The notes: generated by a model not told the origin, from the letters alone. A DNA stretch of 64,000 nt from Flavimobilis massiliensis (GCF_900240335.1 NZ_LT964979.1:930001-994000); one strand, 5' to 3'. Shown: positions 8,978 through 17,344, counted from the stretch's first letter. Numbers and translations: made by a program.

Positions 8978-10174
8978 TCACGGCCCGGAGAAGAGCCCGA
9001 CGAACCAGCTCCAGACGTCGTCGACGCGGGCACCCGCGAGGCCGAAGAGCGTCTGGCCCGCGGCCGTCGAGAGCAGCGCGACGACGAGCGCGACGAGCCC
9101 GGCGACGACGAGCATCGTCAGCTGCACGTTGGAGATCCGCTGGCGGTAGAGGCGTGAGACGCCCTTCGCGTCAACGAGCTTGCCGCCGACGCGCAGACGG
9201 GTGAGGAACGTCGAGGCCATGCCGGCACGGCCCTTGTCGAGGAACTCGACGAGCGTGACGTGCGTGCCGACAGCGACGATGACCTCGGCGCCCTTGTCGT
9301 CGGCGAGGAGCATCGCGATGTCCTCGCTCGTGCCCGTCGCGGGGAACACGACGTGGTGGACCCCGAGGCGCTCGACCCGCTCGAGGCCCGGCGCCTTGCC
9401 GTCCCGGTACGCGTGGACGACGATCTCGGCACCGCACGCGAGCGCCTTGTCGGACACCGAGTCCATGTCGCCGACGATGAGGTCGGGCTTCCAGCCCGCG
9501 TCGAGGATCGCGTCGGCGCCGCCGTCGACACCGATGAGGATCGGGCGGTACTCGCGCACGTAAGGACGGAGCGTCGCGAGGTCCTCCCGGTAGTGGTAAC
9601 CCCGCACGACGATGAGCACCTGCCGGCCCTCGATCTGCGTGCGGATGTCCGGGACGCCGACGCCGTCGAGCAGGAGCTCACGCTCCCGCCGGAGGTAGTC
9701 CATGGTGTTCGCGGCGAACGACTCGAGCTGCACGGAGAGGCCCTCGCGGGACTCGGCGAGCGCGGTCGCGACGCTCTCGTCGTCCTGAAGCACGCCCTCG
9801 GCGACGAAGGCGTCACCGAGGAACACGGACGCGCCCTCGACGCGGACCTTGCGGCCCTCGGGCATCGTCATGATGTCGGGGCCGAGGTCGTCGACGAGCG
9901 GGATGCCTGCGGCGAGGAGGATCTCGGGGCCGAGGTTCGGGTAGCGTCCCGAGATCGACCGTGCGGCGTTGAGCACGGCGGCGGGACGCGCGGCGACGAG
10001 AGCCTCGGCGGCGACGCGGTCGATGTCGAGGTGGTCGATGACGGCGACGTCACCGGGGCGCAGCCGCTTCGTGAGGTCCTTGGTGCGGGCGTCGACACGT
10101 ACGGGGCCGTGGATACCGGTCGTGGGCTCGGGGGTCTCCCCCCGGCGGAAGCTGAGTCTCATCGCCGCCATCAT
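8978..10174 (-). CDS. steA: SteA-like cytokinesis protein with thiamin-pyrophosphokinase-like domain
   Basis: 398 residues. The central part (about 205-330) resembles the catalytic domain of thiamin pyrophosphokinase (GVDGGADAILDAGWKPDLIV followed by GDMDSVSD), while a single C-terminal membrane helix (about 345-370, LTMLVVAGLVALVVALLS) anchors it. This is the arrangement of M. tuberculosis Rv1697 and C. glutamicum SteA, which localises to the septum with SteB. The enzyme-like domain binds a nucleotide or cofactor of unknown identity; a thiamine role is unlikely from context. ATG 10174 overlaps the recN stop (ATGA); in-frame ATGs at 10171 and 10162 are alternatives. Confidence 0.88.
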   Translation of the reverse strand: MMAAMRLSFRRGETPEPTTGIHGPVRVDARTKDLTKRLRPGDVAVIDHLDIDRVAAEALVAARPAAVLNAARSISGRYPNLGPEILLAAGIPLVDDLGPDIMTMPEGRKVRVEGASVFLGDAFVAEGVLQDDESVATALAESREGLSVQLESFAANTMDYLRRERELLLDGVGVPDIRTQIEGRQVLIVVRGYHYREDLATLRPYVREYRPILIGVDGGADAILDAGWKPDLIVGDMDSVSDKALACGAEIVVHAYRDGKAPGLERVERLGVHHVVFPATGTSEDIAMLLADDKGAEVIVAVGTHVTLVEFLDKGRAGMASTFLTRLRVGGKLVDAKGVSRLYRQRISNVQLTMLVVAGLVALVVALLSTAAGQTLFGLAGARVDDVWSWFVGLFSGP

Positions 10175-11880
10175 CCCACGACCGCGCTGCGGAGGAGCTC
10201 GGCCGCGTGGGTGCGCGCGACCTCGGAGTCCTGGCCCGAGAGCATGCGGGCGAGCTCGCCGAGGCGGTCGTCGCCCGTGACCGTGCGGACGTCAGACTGG
10301 GTGACGACGTCGCCGTCCGCGGCCGACGACTTCGTGACGACGACGTGCTGGTCGGCGTACGCCGCGACCTGGGCGAGGTGCGTGACGACGACGACCTGGG
10401 TGTCACGCGCGAGCCGCGCGAGCCGCGCGCCGACCTCGAGCGCAGCACGTCCGCCGATGCCCGCGTCGATCTCGTCGAAGACGAACGACGGGGTGTCCCC
10501 TCCGGGGCTCGCTGCGAGGACCACCTCGACGGCGAGCATGACGCGCGACAGCTCGCCGCCCGACGCCCCTCGTCCGAGGGGGCTCGCGGGTGCGCCGGCG
10601 TGGGGCACGAGCGAGATCGACACGTCGTCCGCGCCGTAGGGCCCCGGCTCGGCGTCCACGACGTCGACGACGAGCCGGGCCCCGGCCATCGCGAGCCCCT
10701 CGAGCTCGGCGGTGACACGTGCGGCGAACTCCTCGGCGCCTCGCCGGCGTGCCGCGCCGAGCGCGTCCGCAAGCTCCGCGAGCAGCGCGTCGAGCGCGTC
10801 GCGACGCTCGCCGAGCTCGACGAGACGCTCGTCGCCGCCCTCGAGCTCGAGCAGCCGCAGCCCGGCGCGCGAGGCCCAGTCGAGGACCTCGGCCGCGTCG
10901 CTGCCGTAGGACCGCATGAGTGTCGTGAGCTCGGCGCGCCGCTCGTGGGCGCGTTCGAGCGCGACAGGGTCCGCCTCGAGCCCGGCGAGGTGCGAGGACA
11001 GCTCGGCGGCGATCTCGGCGAGCGCGTAGCCGGCCTCCGCGGTGCGGGCGGCGAGGCTCGCCAGCTCGGGGTCGTGCTCACCCGCATGGTCGAGCGCGCG
11101 GCGTGCGTGCTCGACGAGCCCGACGGCGTCGGGCCGGTCGTCGCCCGAGTCGTCGCCGACGAGCGCCGCGTGGGCCTCGGCAGCGCGCAGGCGGATCTCC
11201 TCGACGTTGCTGAGCCGCTCGACGAGCGCGTCGAGCTCGGTGTCCTCCCCCGCGCGCGGGTCGACGAGTTCGATCTCTGCGAGACCCAGGCGTAGCAGCT
11301 CGGCCTCACGGGCCCGATCGTCGCGCTCGGCGACGAGACGTGCGGCCTCGTCGAGGACGGCGCTGCGTTCGGTCCAGGCGTCGCGGTAGCGGCCGAGGAG
11401 TGCGAGGTGGTCAGCGCCGAGGTATGCGTCGAGTGCCTCCCGCTGCCGTCGCGGTGAGCGCAGCCGCAGCTGGTCGGCCTGCCCGTGGACGGTGACGAGC
11501 TCGCCGGAGATCTCGGCGAGGACGCTCTGCGGGACTGTGCGCCCGCCAAGGTGGGCTCGGGAGCGGCCGGCGGCTGCGACCGTCCGGAGGACGACGAGCG
11601 CTCCGTCGTCGTCGATCTCGCCGCCCGCGTCCGCGACCCGCTCGCGCACGGCCGACCCCTCAGGGATGACGAACGTGCCCTCGGCTGCGGCGCGGTCCGT
11701 CCCGGTGCGGACACGACCCGGGTCGGCCTTGCCGCCCATGAGGAGGTCGAGACCGGTGAGGAGCATGGTCTTGCCCGCTCCGGTCTCCCCCGTGATGGCG
11801 GTGAGGCCTGGCGCGAGCGGGATGCGCGCGTGCGTGATGACGCCGATGTTCTCGAGCGAGATCTCCTCGAGCACGCTCAT
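10171..11880 (-). CDS. recN: DNA repair protein RecN
   Basis: 569 residues, the usual RecN length. ATG 11880 overlaps the nadK stop and has CAGGAGGG just upstream. The N-terminal half-ATPase has Walker A in ITGETGAGKTMLL; two long Glu/Ala/Arg-rich coiled-coil arms occupy the middle; the C-terminal half has the ABC signature ASGGELSRVMLAVE and Walker B FVFDEIDAGIGG. RecN is an SMC-like protein acting early in double-strand-break repair. Open frame upstream of 11880 (to 12300) is non-coding shadow of nadK. Confidence 0.96.
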   Translation of the reverse strand: MSVLEEISLENIGVITHARIPLAPGLTAITGETGAGKTMLLTGLDLLMGGKADPGRVRTGTDRAAAEGTFVIPEGSAVRERVADAGGEIDDDGALVVLRTVAAAGRSRAHLGGRTVPQSVLAEISGELVTVHGQADQLRLRSPRRQREALDAYLGADHLALLGRYRDAWTERSAVLDEAARLVAERDDRAREAELLRLGLAEIELVDPRAGEDTELDALVERLSNVEEIRLRAAEAHAALVGDDSGDDRPDAVGLVEHARRALDHAGEHDPELASLAARTAEAGYALAEIAAELSSHLAGLEADPVALERAHERRAELTTLMRSYGSDAAEVLDWASRAGLRLLELEGGDERLVELGERRDALDALLAELADALGAARRRGAEEFAARVTAELEGLAMAGARLVVDVVDAEPGPYGADDVSISLVPHAGAPASPLGRGASGGELSRVMLAVEVVLAASPGGDTPSFVFDEIDAGIGGRAALEVGARLARLARDTQVVVVTHLAQVAAYADQHVVVTKSSAADGDVVTQSDVRTVTGDDRLGELARMLSGQDSEVARTHAAELLRSAVVG

Positions 11881-12812
11881 CCCTCCTGGTCGGGTGCTGT
11901 GCGGACGCTGCCGCGGTTCCCGGCGGCGGCACGGGCTGCGCCTCGCCAGCCGACGACGGGCAGGTCGAACTTGTTGACGAGCCGATCGCTGAACGGCGCG
12001 TGGCTGAGGCGCGCGAGCCGCACGCGGTCGGCTCCGAGCGTCACCTCGACGCGGGATCCTGGCGCGACGTCGACGCGCCGACGGCCGTCGAGCGTGAGGA
12101 CGCCTGACGCCTGGGAGGCAGGCACGACCTCGATCGCGAACGCGGACCTCGGCCCGACGACGAGCGGACGGGCGAACAGCGCGTGCGCCGCGAGCGGCAC
12201 GAGGAGCATCGCGTCGACATCGGGCCAAACGACGGGGCCACCTGCGGAGAACGCGTGCGCGGTCGAGCCGGTCGACGTCGCGACGATAACGCCGTCGCAC
12301 CCGAAGGACGACAGCGGCCGGCCGTCGACCTCGACGACGACCTCGATCATGCGCTCCCGGTCGGCCTTCTCGACGGTCGCCTCGTTGAGGGCCCAGCCAG
12401 TGAGGACGTCGCCCTGAGGTGTGCGGACCGTGACCTCGACGATCCCGCGCTCCTCGACCTCGTAGTCGCGGGCCCCGATGCGTTGGACGGCGGCACGGAG
12501 GTTCTCGCGCTCGGACTCGGCGAGGAACCCGACGTGGCCGAGGTTGACGCCGAGGATGGGGACGTCGGTTCCGCGGGTGAGCTCGGCCGCGCGCAGGATC
12601 GTACCGTCCCCGCCGAGGACGACGACGATCTCGGCGGCGCCGACGCCGTCGCGCCGGGTCCCTTCGAGGTCGCCGTGGACGGGCAGGTGCTCGTGGTCGT
12701 CGTGCACGACGACGTCGAAGCCTGCGGCGTCGAGCTCGTGGAGGGTCTCCCGGAGCGCGGCGAGCGCCTCGGCACGTCCGCCGTGGGCGACGACGATCGC
12801 GGTGCGGGTCAT
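11877..12812 (-). CDS. nadK: NAD kinase
   Basis: 311 residues. The catalytic GGDGT motif is at residues 67-71, followed by NEATVEKADRERM and the STGSTAHAFSAGGP loop that binds NAD and ATP, all diagnostic of bacterial NAD kinases that make NADP. The start is ATG 12812, four bases after the tlyA stop with GGTGAG upstream; an in-frame ATG at 12827 inside tlyA is an alternative adding five residues. It lies in the conserved tlyA-nadK-recN block. Confidence 0.96.
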   Translation of the reverse strand: MTRTAIVVAHGGRAEALAALRETLHELDAAGFDVVVHDDHEHLPVHGDLEGTRRDGVGAAEIVVVLGGDGTILRAAELTRGTDVPILGVNLGHVGFLAESERENLRAAVQRIGARDYEVEERGIVEVTVRTPQGDVLTGWALNEATVEKADRERMIEVVVEVDGRPLSSFGCDGVIVATSTGSTAHAFSAGGPVVWPDVDAMLLVPLAAHALFARPLVVGPRSAFAIEVVPASQASGVLTLDGRRRVDVAPGSRVEVTLGADRVRLARLSHAPFSDRLVNKFDLPVVGWRGAARAAAGNRGSVRTAPDQEG

Positions 12813-12816
12813 GTGC

Positions 12817-13725
12817 TCACCGTCCATCTCGGTCGTGAGGAGGGGCGCCGACGGTGCGGACGGTCGCCCCGGTCGAGTCTGCCACCGCGGCGCGTACGGC
12901 GGGCTCAGCGTCCGCGCGCGCCGCGTGGGCGTCGTGCGGGACGTCCGGGGAGAACCAGCAGAAGAACTCGCGGTTGCCCGAGGGCCCGGGAACCGCGGAC
13001 GCGACGACGCCGCGCAGGCGAGCACCGTGCGCGGCGCCGCACGCGACGACGTCGAGCACGGCGTCGACGTGGTGGGCTCGATCGCGGACGACGCCGCCCC
13101 GGCCGAGCCTCGCACGTCCGACCTCGAACTGCGGTTTCACCATGAGGAGCAGCTCGGCTGCGGGAGCCGCGGTGCGGAGCGCCGGGAGGACGAGCGTGAG
13201 CGAAATGAACGAGAGGTCGGCGACGACGAGCGCAGGGGCGAACGGCAGGTCGTCAGCCCGCAGCTCGCGTGCATTGAGCCCTTCGCGCACGGTGACGCGG
13301 GGATCGCGGCGCAGTTCGGGGACGAGCTGGTCGTGCCCGACGTCGATCGCCGCGACGGCCCGGGCCCCACGGTCGAGGAGCACCTGGGTGAAGCCGCCGG
13401 TCGAGGCGCCGACGTCGAGGCAGTCGAGCCCGCGCGGCTCGGGCGTCGGGACGCCCGTCGCAGCGAGCCGGTCGAGCGCGGCGAGCGCACCGACGAGCTT
13501 CCCTCCTGCCCGTGAGACGAGCTCACCGTCGGGTGCGACGTCGATCGTCAGCGTGGCGCCTGGTGCGACGGGCTGCGCGGGGCGAGACGCACGGACTCCG
13601 TCGACGTGGACACGACCGTCCTTGACCGCCTGGGCGGCGCGGGCTCGCGACCGTGCGAGCCCGCGCGCGACGAGCGCAACGTCGAGCCTCTCCTCGGTGA
13701 CGGGAGGGTGGTCGGGCTGGTTCAC
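12817..13725 (-). CDS. tlyA: rRNA 2'-O-methyltransferase TlyA (hemolysin A family)
   Basis: 302 residues. Residues about 10-75 are an S4 RNA-binding domain (ERLDVALVARGLARSRARA); from about 98 on there is an FtsJ/Rossmann methyltransferase with the SAM motif DVGASTGG (104-111) and the downstream KPQFEVGR motif. TlyA methylates C1409 of 16S and C1920 of 23S rRNA in mycobacteria, which conditions capreomycin sensitivity. The GTG start at 13725 is fixed by a GTGA overlap with the small upstream gene. The last about 35 residues are not part of the conserved fold. Confidence 0.94.
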   Translation of the reverse strand: MNQPDHPPVTEERLDVALVARGLARSRARAAQAVKDGRVHVDGVRASRPAQPVAPGATLTIDVAPDGELVSRAGGKLVGALAALDRLAATGVPTPEPRGLDCLDVGASTGGFTQVLLDRGARAVAAIDVGHDQLVPELRRDPRVTVREGLNARELRADDLPFAPALVVADLSFISLTLVLPALRTAAPAAELLLMVKPQFEVGRARLGRGGVVRDRAHHVDAVLDVVACGAAHGARLRGVVASAVPGPSGNREFFCWFSPDVPHDAHAARADAEPAVRAAVADSTGATVRTVGAPPHDRDGR

Positions 13726-13898
13726 GGGCGCGGTCGTGCCTCACCGGGTGCGACGGGCTCCTCCGCGAGGTGCTCGTCGAGCGTGCGGTGGACGTCCTCG
13801 AGGACGCCGGGGTGCTCGGCGAGAGGGCGCGCGGCGAGGTCGCCGAGCGGCGCGAGCGCCGCGTCGACGGTCGCGTCGCCTGTGGGGCCGTCGCTCAT
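13722..13898 (-). CDS. Small conserved-position protein of 58 residues upstream of tlyA
   Basis: An ATG at 13898 preceded by GAGGAC opens a 58-codon frame ending in TGA at 13724-13722, overlapping the tlyA start as GTGA. The product begins MSDGPTGDATVDAALAPLG and is acidic, Ala/Leu/Pro rich, with a predicted amphipathic helix pair in the middle (LAARPLAEHPGVLEDVHRTL). No cysteines, membrane helix or known domain is visible. The precise 4-nt coupling to tlyA and biased third-position GC argue that it is translated. It is below common length cut-offs, so it is easily missed. Function unknown. Confidence 0.7.
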   Translation of the reverse strand: MSDGPTGDATVDAALAPLGDLAARPLAEHPGVLEDVHRTLDEHLAEEPVAPGEARPRP

Positions 13899-13937
13899 GT
13901 CCTCGGTGTCCTCTCGGTCGGGTCGTGCCGCGCGTCC

Positions 13938-13943
13938 ACGCTA
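13938..13943 (-). promoter_or_regulatory. Candidate -10 element (TAGCGT) for the 58-aa gene/tlyA
   Basis: On the minus strand TAGCGT lies about 40 nt upstream of the ATG at 13898 and just downstream of the hairpin at 13958-14001. No good -35 is seen. If real, it restarts transcription of the tlyA-nadK-recN-ste segment. Confidence 0.35.
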
Positions 13944-13957
13944 GCGGACGACGCGCA

Positions 13958-14001
13958 GGACGGCCCTGTTCCCACAGGTGTCTGCGGGGACAGGGCCGTC
14001 C
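13958..14001 (-). terminator. Hairpin between the HAD gene and the 58-aa gene
   Basis: A perfect 12-bp stem (GGACGGCCCTGT, 13958-13969, pairing with 13990-14001) with a 20-nt loop begins 10 nt after the HAD stop. There is no U-tract, as is common for actinobacterial terminators. It may only attenuate, since the array continues in the same direction. Confidence 0.5.
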
Positions 14002-14011
14002 GGGGTGCCGT

Positions 14012-15043
14012 TCAGTGGCTGCCGACGGCAAGCTCCGGCACGGCGGCCGGGTCGAGCGGTGCGCCGGCGTCGGCCGATGCCCAGGCGGCGGCGCACGCAG
14101 CGCGCACGAGGTCGACGGGCTCGGCGTCCGCGTCTCCGTGGGCGTCGTCGAGCTCGAGCCGTCCGTCCGTCACGCGTGCGGCGATGCCACGGCTCGTCCA
14201 CCAGCCGTCGCGCGCGACGGGCTCGGGGTGGGCGACGAGCAGCGCGCGCAGGTCCTCGCCGATGAGATGCGGTCGCAGGTGCGGCTCCGCAAGGATGTCG
14301 TCGCGCGCGGTGCTCACGCCCGTGAGGACGTGGAGCCCGACGTACCCGCCCGAGCGGGCCCCGGCGAGGTCCGTGTTGAGCCGGTCGCCGACGACGAGCG
14401 GGCGAGCTCCCCCGACACGCTCGACCGCGAGCTCGTACATGCGAGGCGACGGCTTGCCCGCGGAGTCGGGCTCGACGCCGGTCGCGGCGACGACGGCGCC
14501 GACGAGCGCCCCGTTGCCCGGCGCGTAGCCGCGCGCCGTCGGCAGCGAGAGGTCACGGTTCGACGCGACGAACCAGGCGCCCTGACCAACCGCGTACGCA
14601 GCCTCGGCGAGGTCCTTCCACGCGAGGTCCGGGGCAAAGCCCTGAACGACGGCGTCGGGCGCCTCATCGGCGGAGCCGACGATCGTCATGCCGACCTCGC
14701 GCACCGCGGTGCGCAGGCCTGCGCCCCCGACGACGAGAACCTTCGAGCCCCGCTCGAGCCGGGCCGCGAGGACCTGGGCCGCGGCCTGGGCCGCGGTCAT
14801 GACCTCGTCGGGCGAGGTCGGGATGTCGAGGCCGGTGAGCTGGGCCGCGACGTCCTGGGGCTCGCGCGACGCGTTGTTCGTCACGAAGACAAGACGCATC
14901 CCGCGGTCGCGCGCACCGGTGAGGCTGGGTGCCGCGTGGTCGATCGGCAGCGGTCCCCGGTAGGCGACGCCGTCAAGGTCGACGAGTGCGAGGTCGAACG
15001 CCTCGGCGAGCGGGGCGGCAGATCCGATGAGTCCTGCGGTCAC
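14012..15043 (-). CDS. HAD-IIA (NagD/GPP-like) hydrolase
   Basis: 343 residues from GTG 15043 with GGAGGAGCGCGC upstream; the start overlaps the upstream stop (GTGA). HAD motif I is LVDLDGVAYRG, motif II VFVTNNAS, and the later motifs are KPSPRMYELA and VVGDRLNTDLAGA; the C2-type cap between motifs II and III and the order match the HAD-IIA group (NagD, p-nitrophenyl phosphatase, glycerol-phosphate phosphatase). About 80 extra C-terminal residues (GWWTSRGIAARVTDG onward) form an additional helical segment seen in actinobacterial relatives. Substrate unknown; a small sugar- or glycerol-phosphate is likely. Confidence 0.9.
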   Translation of the reverse strand: MTAGLIGSAAPLAEAFDLALVDLDGVAYRGPLPIDHAAPSLTGARDRGMRLVFVTNNASREPQDVAAQLTGLDIPTSPDEVMTAAQAAAQVLAARLERGSKVLVVGGAGLRTAVREVGMTIVGSADEAPDAVVQGFAPDLAWKDLAEAAYAVGQGAWFVASNRDLSLPTARGYAPGNGALVGAVVAATGVEPDSAGKPSPRMYELAVERVGGARPLVVGDRLNTDLAGARSGGYVGLHVLTGVSTARDDILAEPHLRPHLIGEDLRALLVAHPEPVARDGWWTSRGIAARVTDGRLELDDAHGDADAEPVDLVRAACAAAWASADAGAPLDPAAVPELAVGSH

Positions 15044-17118
15044 GCGCGCTCCTCCTCGGTCGCTGCCGTGTTGGCGTCTGCGTGAGCGTCAGCGTCAGCG
15101 TCAGCGTCAGCGTCAGCCGAAGCCGCATCGTCGAGGTCTCCGTCCTCGGCCGCGGGTGTGTCCGCAGACTCGTCGAGCGGGTCGCCGCCGGTCGCGTCGG
15201 ACTCCTCGGCGCCGTTCGCGTCCTCATCGTCCTCCTCGTCCTCGTCGGGAACGAGGTCGTCGAGGTCGACGACGATGACGTCCTCGTCGATCTCGACCTC
15301 GCCGATCGCTGCGGCCAGCTCGGCGGGGGTGACGCCCGCGAGCACCGCTGCGGCTTCCTCGTCACGACCGACGGACTCGAGGATGTCGGCACGCGCCTGG
15401 AGGACACGCACCTGCTGAAGCCGGGGGACGCCGGTGAGGTCGATGTCGTCGAGGGTGACGAGAGCGGCCTCGGTCTCGCCGAGGTCCATGCGCGCGCCAG
15501 CGACGACGATCGACAGCTCCACGCGCGCTTCGATGTCGAGCGTCTCGACCTCGGGGGTCTGCGCGAGCGCGATCGCACGCTCAGGACGCCCGAGCCCGCG
15601 CTCGCAGTCCGCCATGACAGGAAGGTGCTCGGACGAACCGTTGAGACGACGCACGGTGCGCAGTTCGCGCAGGGCCTCGGCGTAGCGCTCGGTCCGGTAT
15701 GCGGCGAGACCGGCGGTCTCGCGAACGATATCGACGCGTCCGCCGCGGGCGACCGCCGCGACGGCGTGCTGGTAGGCAAGCTCGGGGTCGACGTCGAACA
15801 GACGCGCGACCATGACGAGGTGACGGCCGACCGTCTCCGCGTTCTGCTTCGAGAGCGAACGCAGGTTCGCGCGCGCCTCGCGGTCGAGCTCGCCGATCGT
15901 CACGTCGTCGGGGATCTCGGGACCTGCGGGCACCGCACGACGGTCGTCACGCATCGTGTCACGCGGCGTGTCCCGACGCACGTCACGCCGGTCCGATGCG
16001 TCGCGTGCGGGGCCGTGGGTGCGATCGCCGCGGGCCGCGTCACCCTGGGTGCGCGCGCCCCGGAACCCGCTGTCGCGACGGTCCTCGCGGGGCCCGTGCG
16101 AGGGGCGGTCGCTGAAGCGCCGGTCGCCGCCGTCGCTGCGTCCACGGAATCCGCCCTCGCGGTTGCCCTGGGAGCCACCGCCACGGCGGTCGTCGCGCTG
16201 GCCGTAGGCCGGACGCTCACCGTAGCGCCGTTCCCCGCCGTCACGGCTGCCACGGAGTCCGCCGTCCCGGCCGGCCGGGGCGCTTCCCTCGTGGGAGCCA
16301 CCGTCGCGCCCACCGCGGAAACCGCCGTCACGGCGCTCACCGTCCCGCTGGCCGTAGGCCGGTCGCTCGCCGTAGCGGCGCTCGCCGCCCTCACGACTCC
16401 CGCGGAAGCCACCGTCGCGGCGCTCGCCGTCGCGGCTACCCCGGAAGCTGCCGTCACGACGGTCGCCGTCCCGGCTATCGCGGGGTCCGTTCGGGCGGCT
16501 TCCCTGGAAGCCACCCGCACGCGAGCCCGCATCACGGAAACCACGGAAGCCACCGTCACGCGAGCTGCCGTCGCGGCGATCGTCACGCTGGCCGTAGGCG
16601 GGGCGGTCGCCGTAGCGGCGCTCCGCGCCGTCCCGGCTGCTGCGGAAGCCGCCGTCACGACGCTCGCCGTCCCGGCCATCGCGGGGTGCGCTCGGGCGGC
16701 TTCCCTGGAAACCACCCGCACGCGAGCCCGCATCACGGGAACCACGGAAACCACCGTCACGGGAACCACCGTCACGGGAACCACCGTCGCGGCGATCGTC
16801 ACGCTGGCCGTAGGCGGGACGGTCGCCGTAGCGACGGTCGCCGCTCTCGCTGCGCCCGCGGAAACCACCCTCGCGGGAAGCGCCACCTCGGGTAGCACCG
16901 CCGCGGCTGTCGTCGCGCTGTCCGTACGAGGGCCGATCGCCGTAGCGACGCTCGCCGCCGTCACGACTCGCTCGGGCACCACCACCGTCACGGCGCTCAC
17001 CACCGCGGGCTCCGGAGCGATCGACGCGACCTGCCTGCTCGCGGCCTCCGCGGTAGCTGCGGTCGTCGCGCTCGGGGCGTCGATCCTGACGGTCGCCGCC
17101 AGCCTGCTGATCGTTCAC
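15040..17118 (-). CDS. TPR-like protein with a long Arg/Gly-rich repeat N-terminus and acidic tail
   Basis: 692 residues from GTG 17118 (AGGAAG about 11 nt upstream). Three regions can be seen. Residues 1 to about 400 are disordered and dominated by Arg, Gly, Asp and Ser, with six copies of a RRYGDRPAYGQRDDRR-like unit separated by RDGGFRGSRD-like RGG spacers. Residues about 405-610 are a helical-repeat region (LDREARANLRSLSKQNAETV onward; YAEALRELRTV) resembling tetratricopeptide repeats. The last about 80 residues are Asp/Glu/Ala rich, ending in a (Asp-Ala)n run. Homologues in related bacteria have been called TPR or, wrongly, primosomal protein. The charge split and RGG content suggest RNA binding or condensate behaviour, but this is inference. 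It overlaps the HAD gene by 4 nt. Confidence 0.85.
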   Translation of the reverse strand: MNDQQAGGDRQDRRPERDDRSYRGGREQAGRVDRSGARGGERRDGGGARASRDGGERRYGDRPSYGQRDDSRGGATRGGASREGGFRGRSESGDRRYGDRPAYGQRDDRRDGGSRDGGSRDGGFRGSRDAGSRAGGFQGSRPSAPRDGRDGERRDGGFRSSRDGAERRYGDRPAYGQRDDRRDGSSRDGGFRGFRDAGSRAGGFQGSRPNGPRDSRDGDRRDGSFRGSRDGERRDGGFRGSREGGERRYGERPAYGQRDGERRDGGFRGGRDGGSHEGSAPAGRDGGLRGSRDGGERRYGERPAYGQRDDRRGGGSQGNREGGFRGRSDGGDRRFSDRPSHGPREDRRDSGFRGARTQGDAARGDRTHGPARDASDRRDVRRDTPRDTMRDDRRAVPAGPEIPDDVTIGELDREARANLRSLSKQNAETVGRHLVMVARLFDVDPELAYQHAVAAVARGGRVDIVRETAGLAAYRTERYAEALRELRTVRRLNGSSEHLPVMADCERGLGRPERAIALAQTPEVETLDIEARVELSIVVAGARMDLGETEAALVTLDDIDLTGVPRLQQVRVLQARADILESVGRDEEAAAVLAGVTPAELAAAIGEVEIDEDVIVVDLDDLVPDEDEEDDEDANGAEESDATGGDPLDESADTPAAEDGDLDDAASADADADADADAHADANTAATEEERA
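15085..15116. repeat. Hexanucleotide tandem repeat (AGCGTC)5 in coding sequence
   Basis: Five perfect AGCGTC units plus two bases. They encode the alternating Asp-Ala run in the acidic tail of the TPR-like protein. Unit length is a multiple of three, so copy-number change would lengthen or shorten the tail without a frameshift. Confidence 0.85.
16075..16955. repeat. Degenerate in-frame tandem repeats coding the RGG/YGQRDD units
   Basis: The minus-strand coding sequence holds six imperfect copies of a unit translating to (R)RYGDRPAYGQRDD, with variants GERPAYGQRDG, GDRPSYGQRDD and, most diverged, SDRPSHGPRED at the C-terminal side. Spacers of GGFRGSRDGGSRDG type fill between them. Unit distances vary from about 45 to 75 residues, indicating expansion by unequal recombination or slippage. 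Confidence 0.8.
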
Positions 17119-17301
17119 GTTGGTCGCTTCCTTCCACGATGTTGTTATCGATGCATTCTCTCATCAGGTGACCGCGCCTGGGTCGTCCCAGAGCAGTCAC
17201 GCGCGTCACCACTCAGCGATGACGTACGCCGACCCGGCTCAACCGCAGCACGCGCGGACCCGTCAATCCGCCGTGCACCACCCGCGAGGGCCCAGAAACG
17301 C

Positions 17302-17334
17302 CGAAGGCCCACCCCTTAACGGGGTGGGCCTTCG
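17302..17334 (-). terminator. rRNA operon terminator
   Basis: A 14-bp perfect stem (CGAAGGCCCACCCC, 17302-17315, with 17321-17334) and a 5-nt loop lie about 10 nt after the 5S 3' end; on the minus strand a short T-rich stretch (GCGTTTCTGG) follows. Intrinsic terminator of the rrn operon. The remaining 17119-17301 is upstream region of the TPR-like gene with no gene in it. Confidence 0.85.
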
Positions 17335-17344
17335 CGAAAGAATG

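Noticed and set aside
8978..10174. SteA-like protein as a thiamine pyrophosphokinase
   Set aside because: It carries the fold signature but also a C-terminal membrane anchor and sits in a cell-division context; the thiamine genes are elsewhere.
15082..17319. 745-codon open frame on the plus strand opposite the TPR-like gene
   Set aside because: Low-complexity Ala/Val/Thr product that mirrors the Arg/Gly repeats of the minus-strand gene; no ribosome binding site and no domain.
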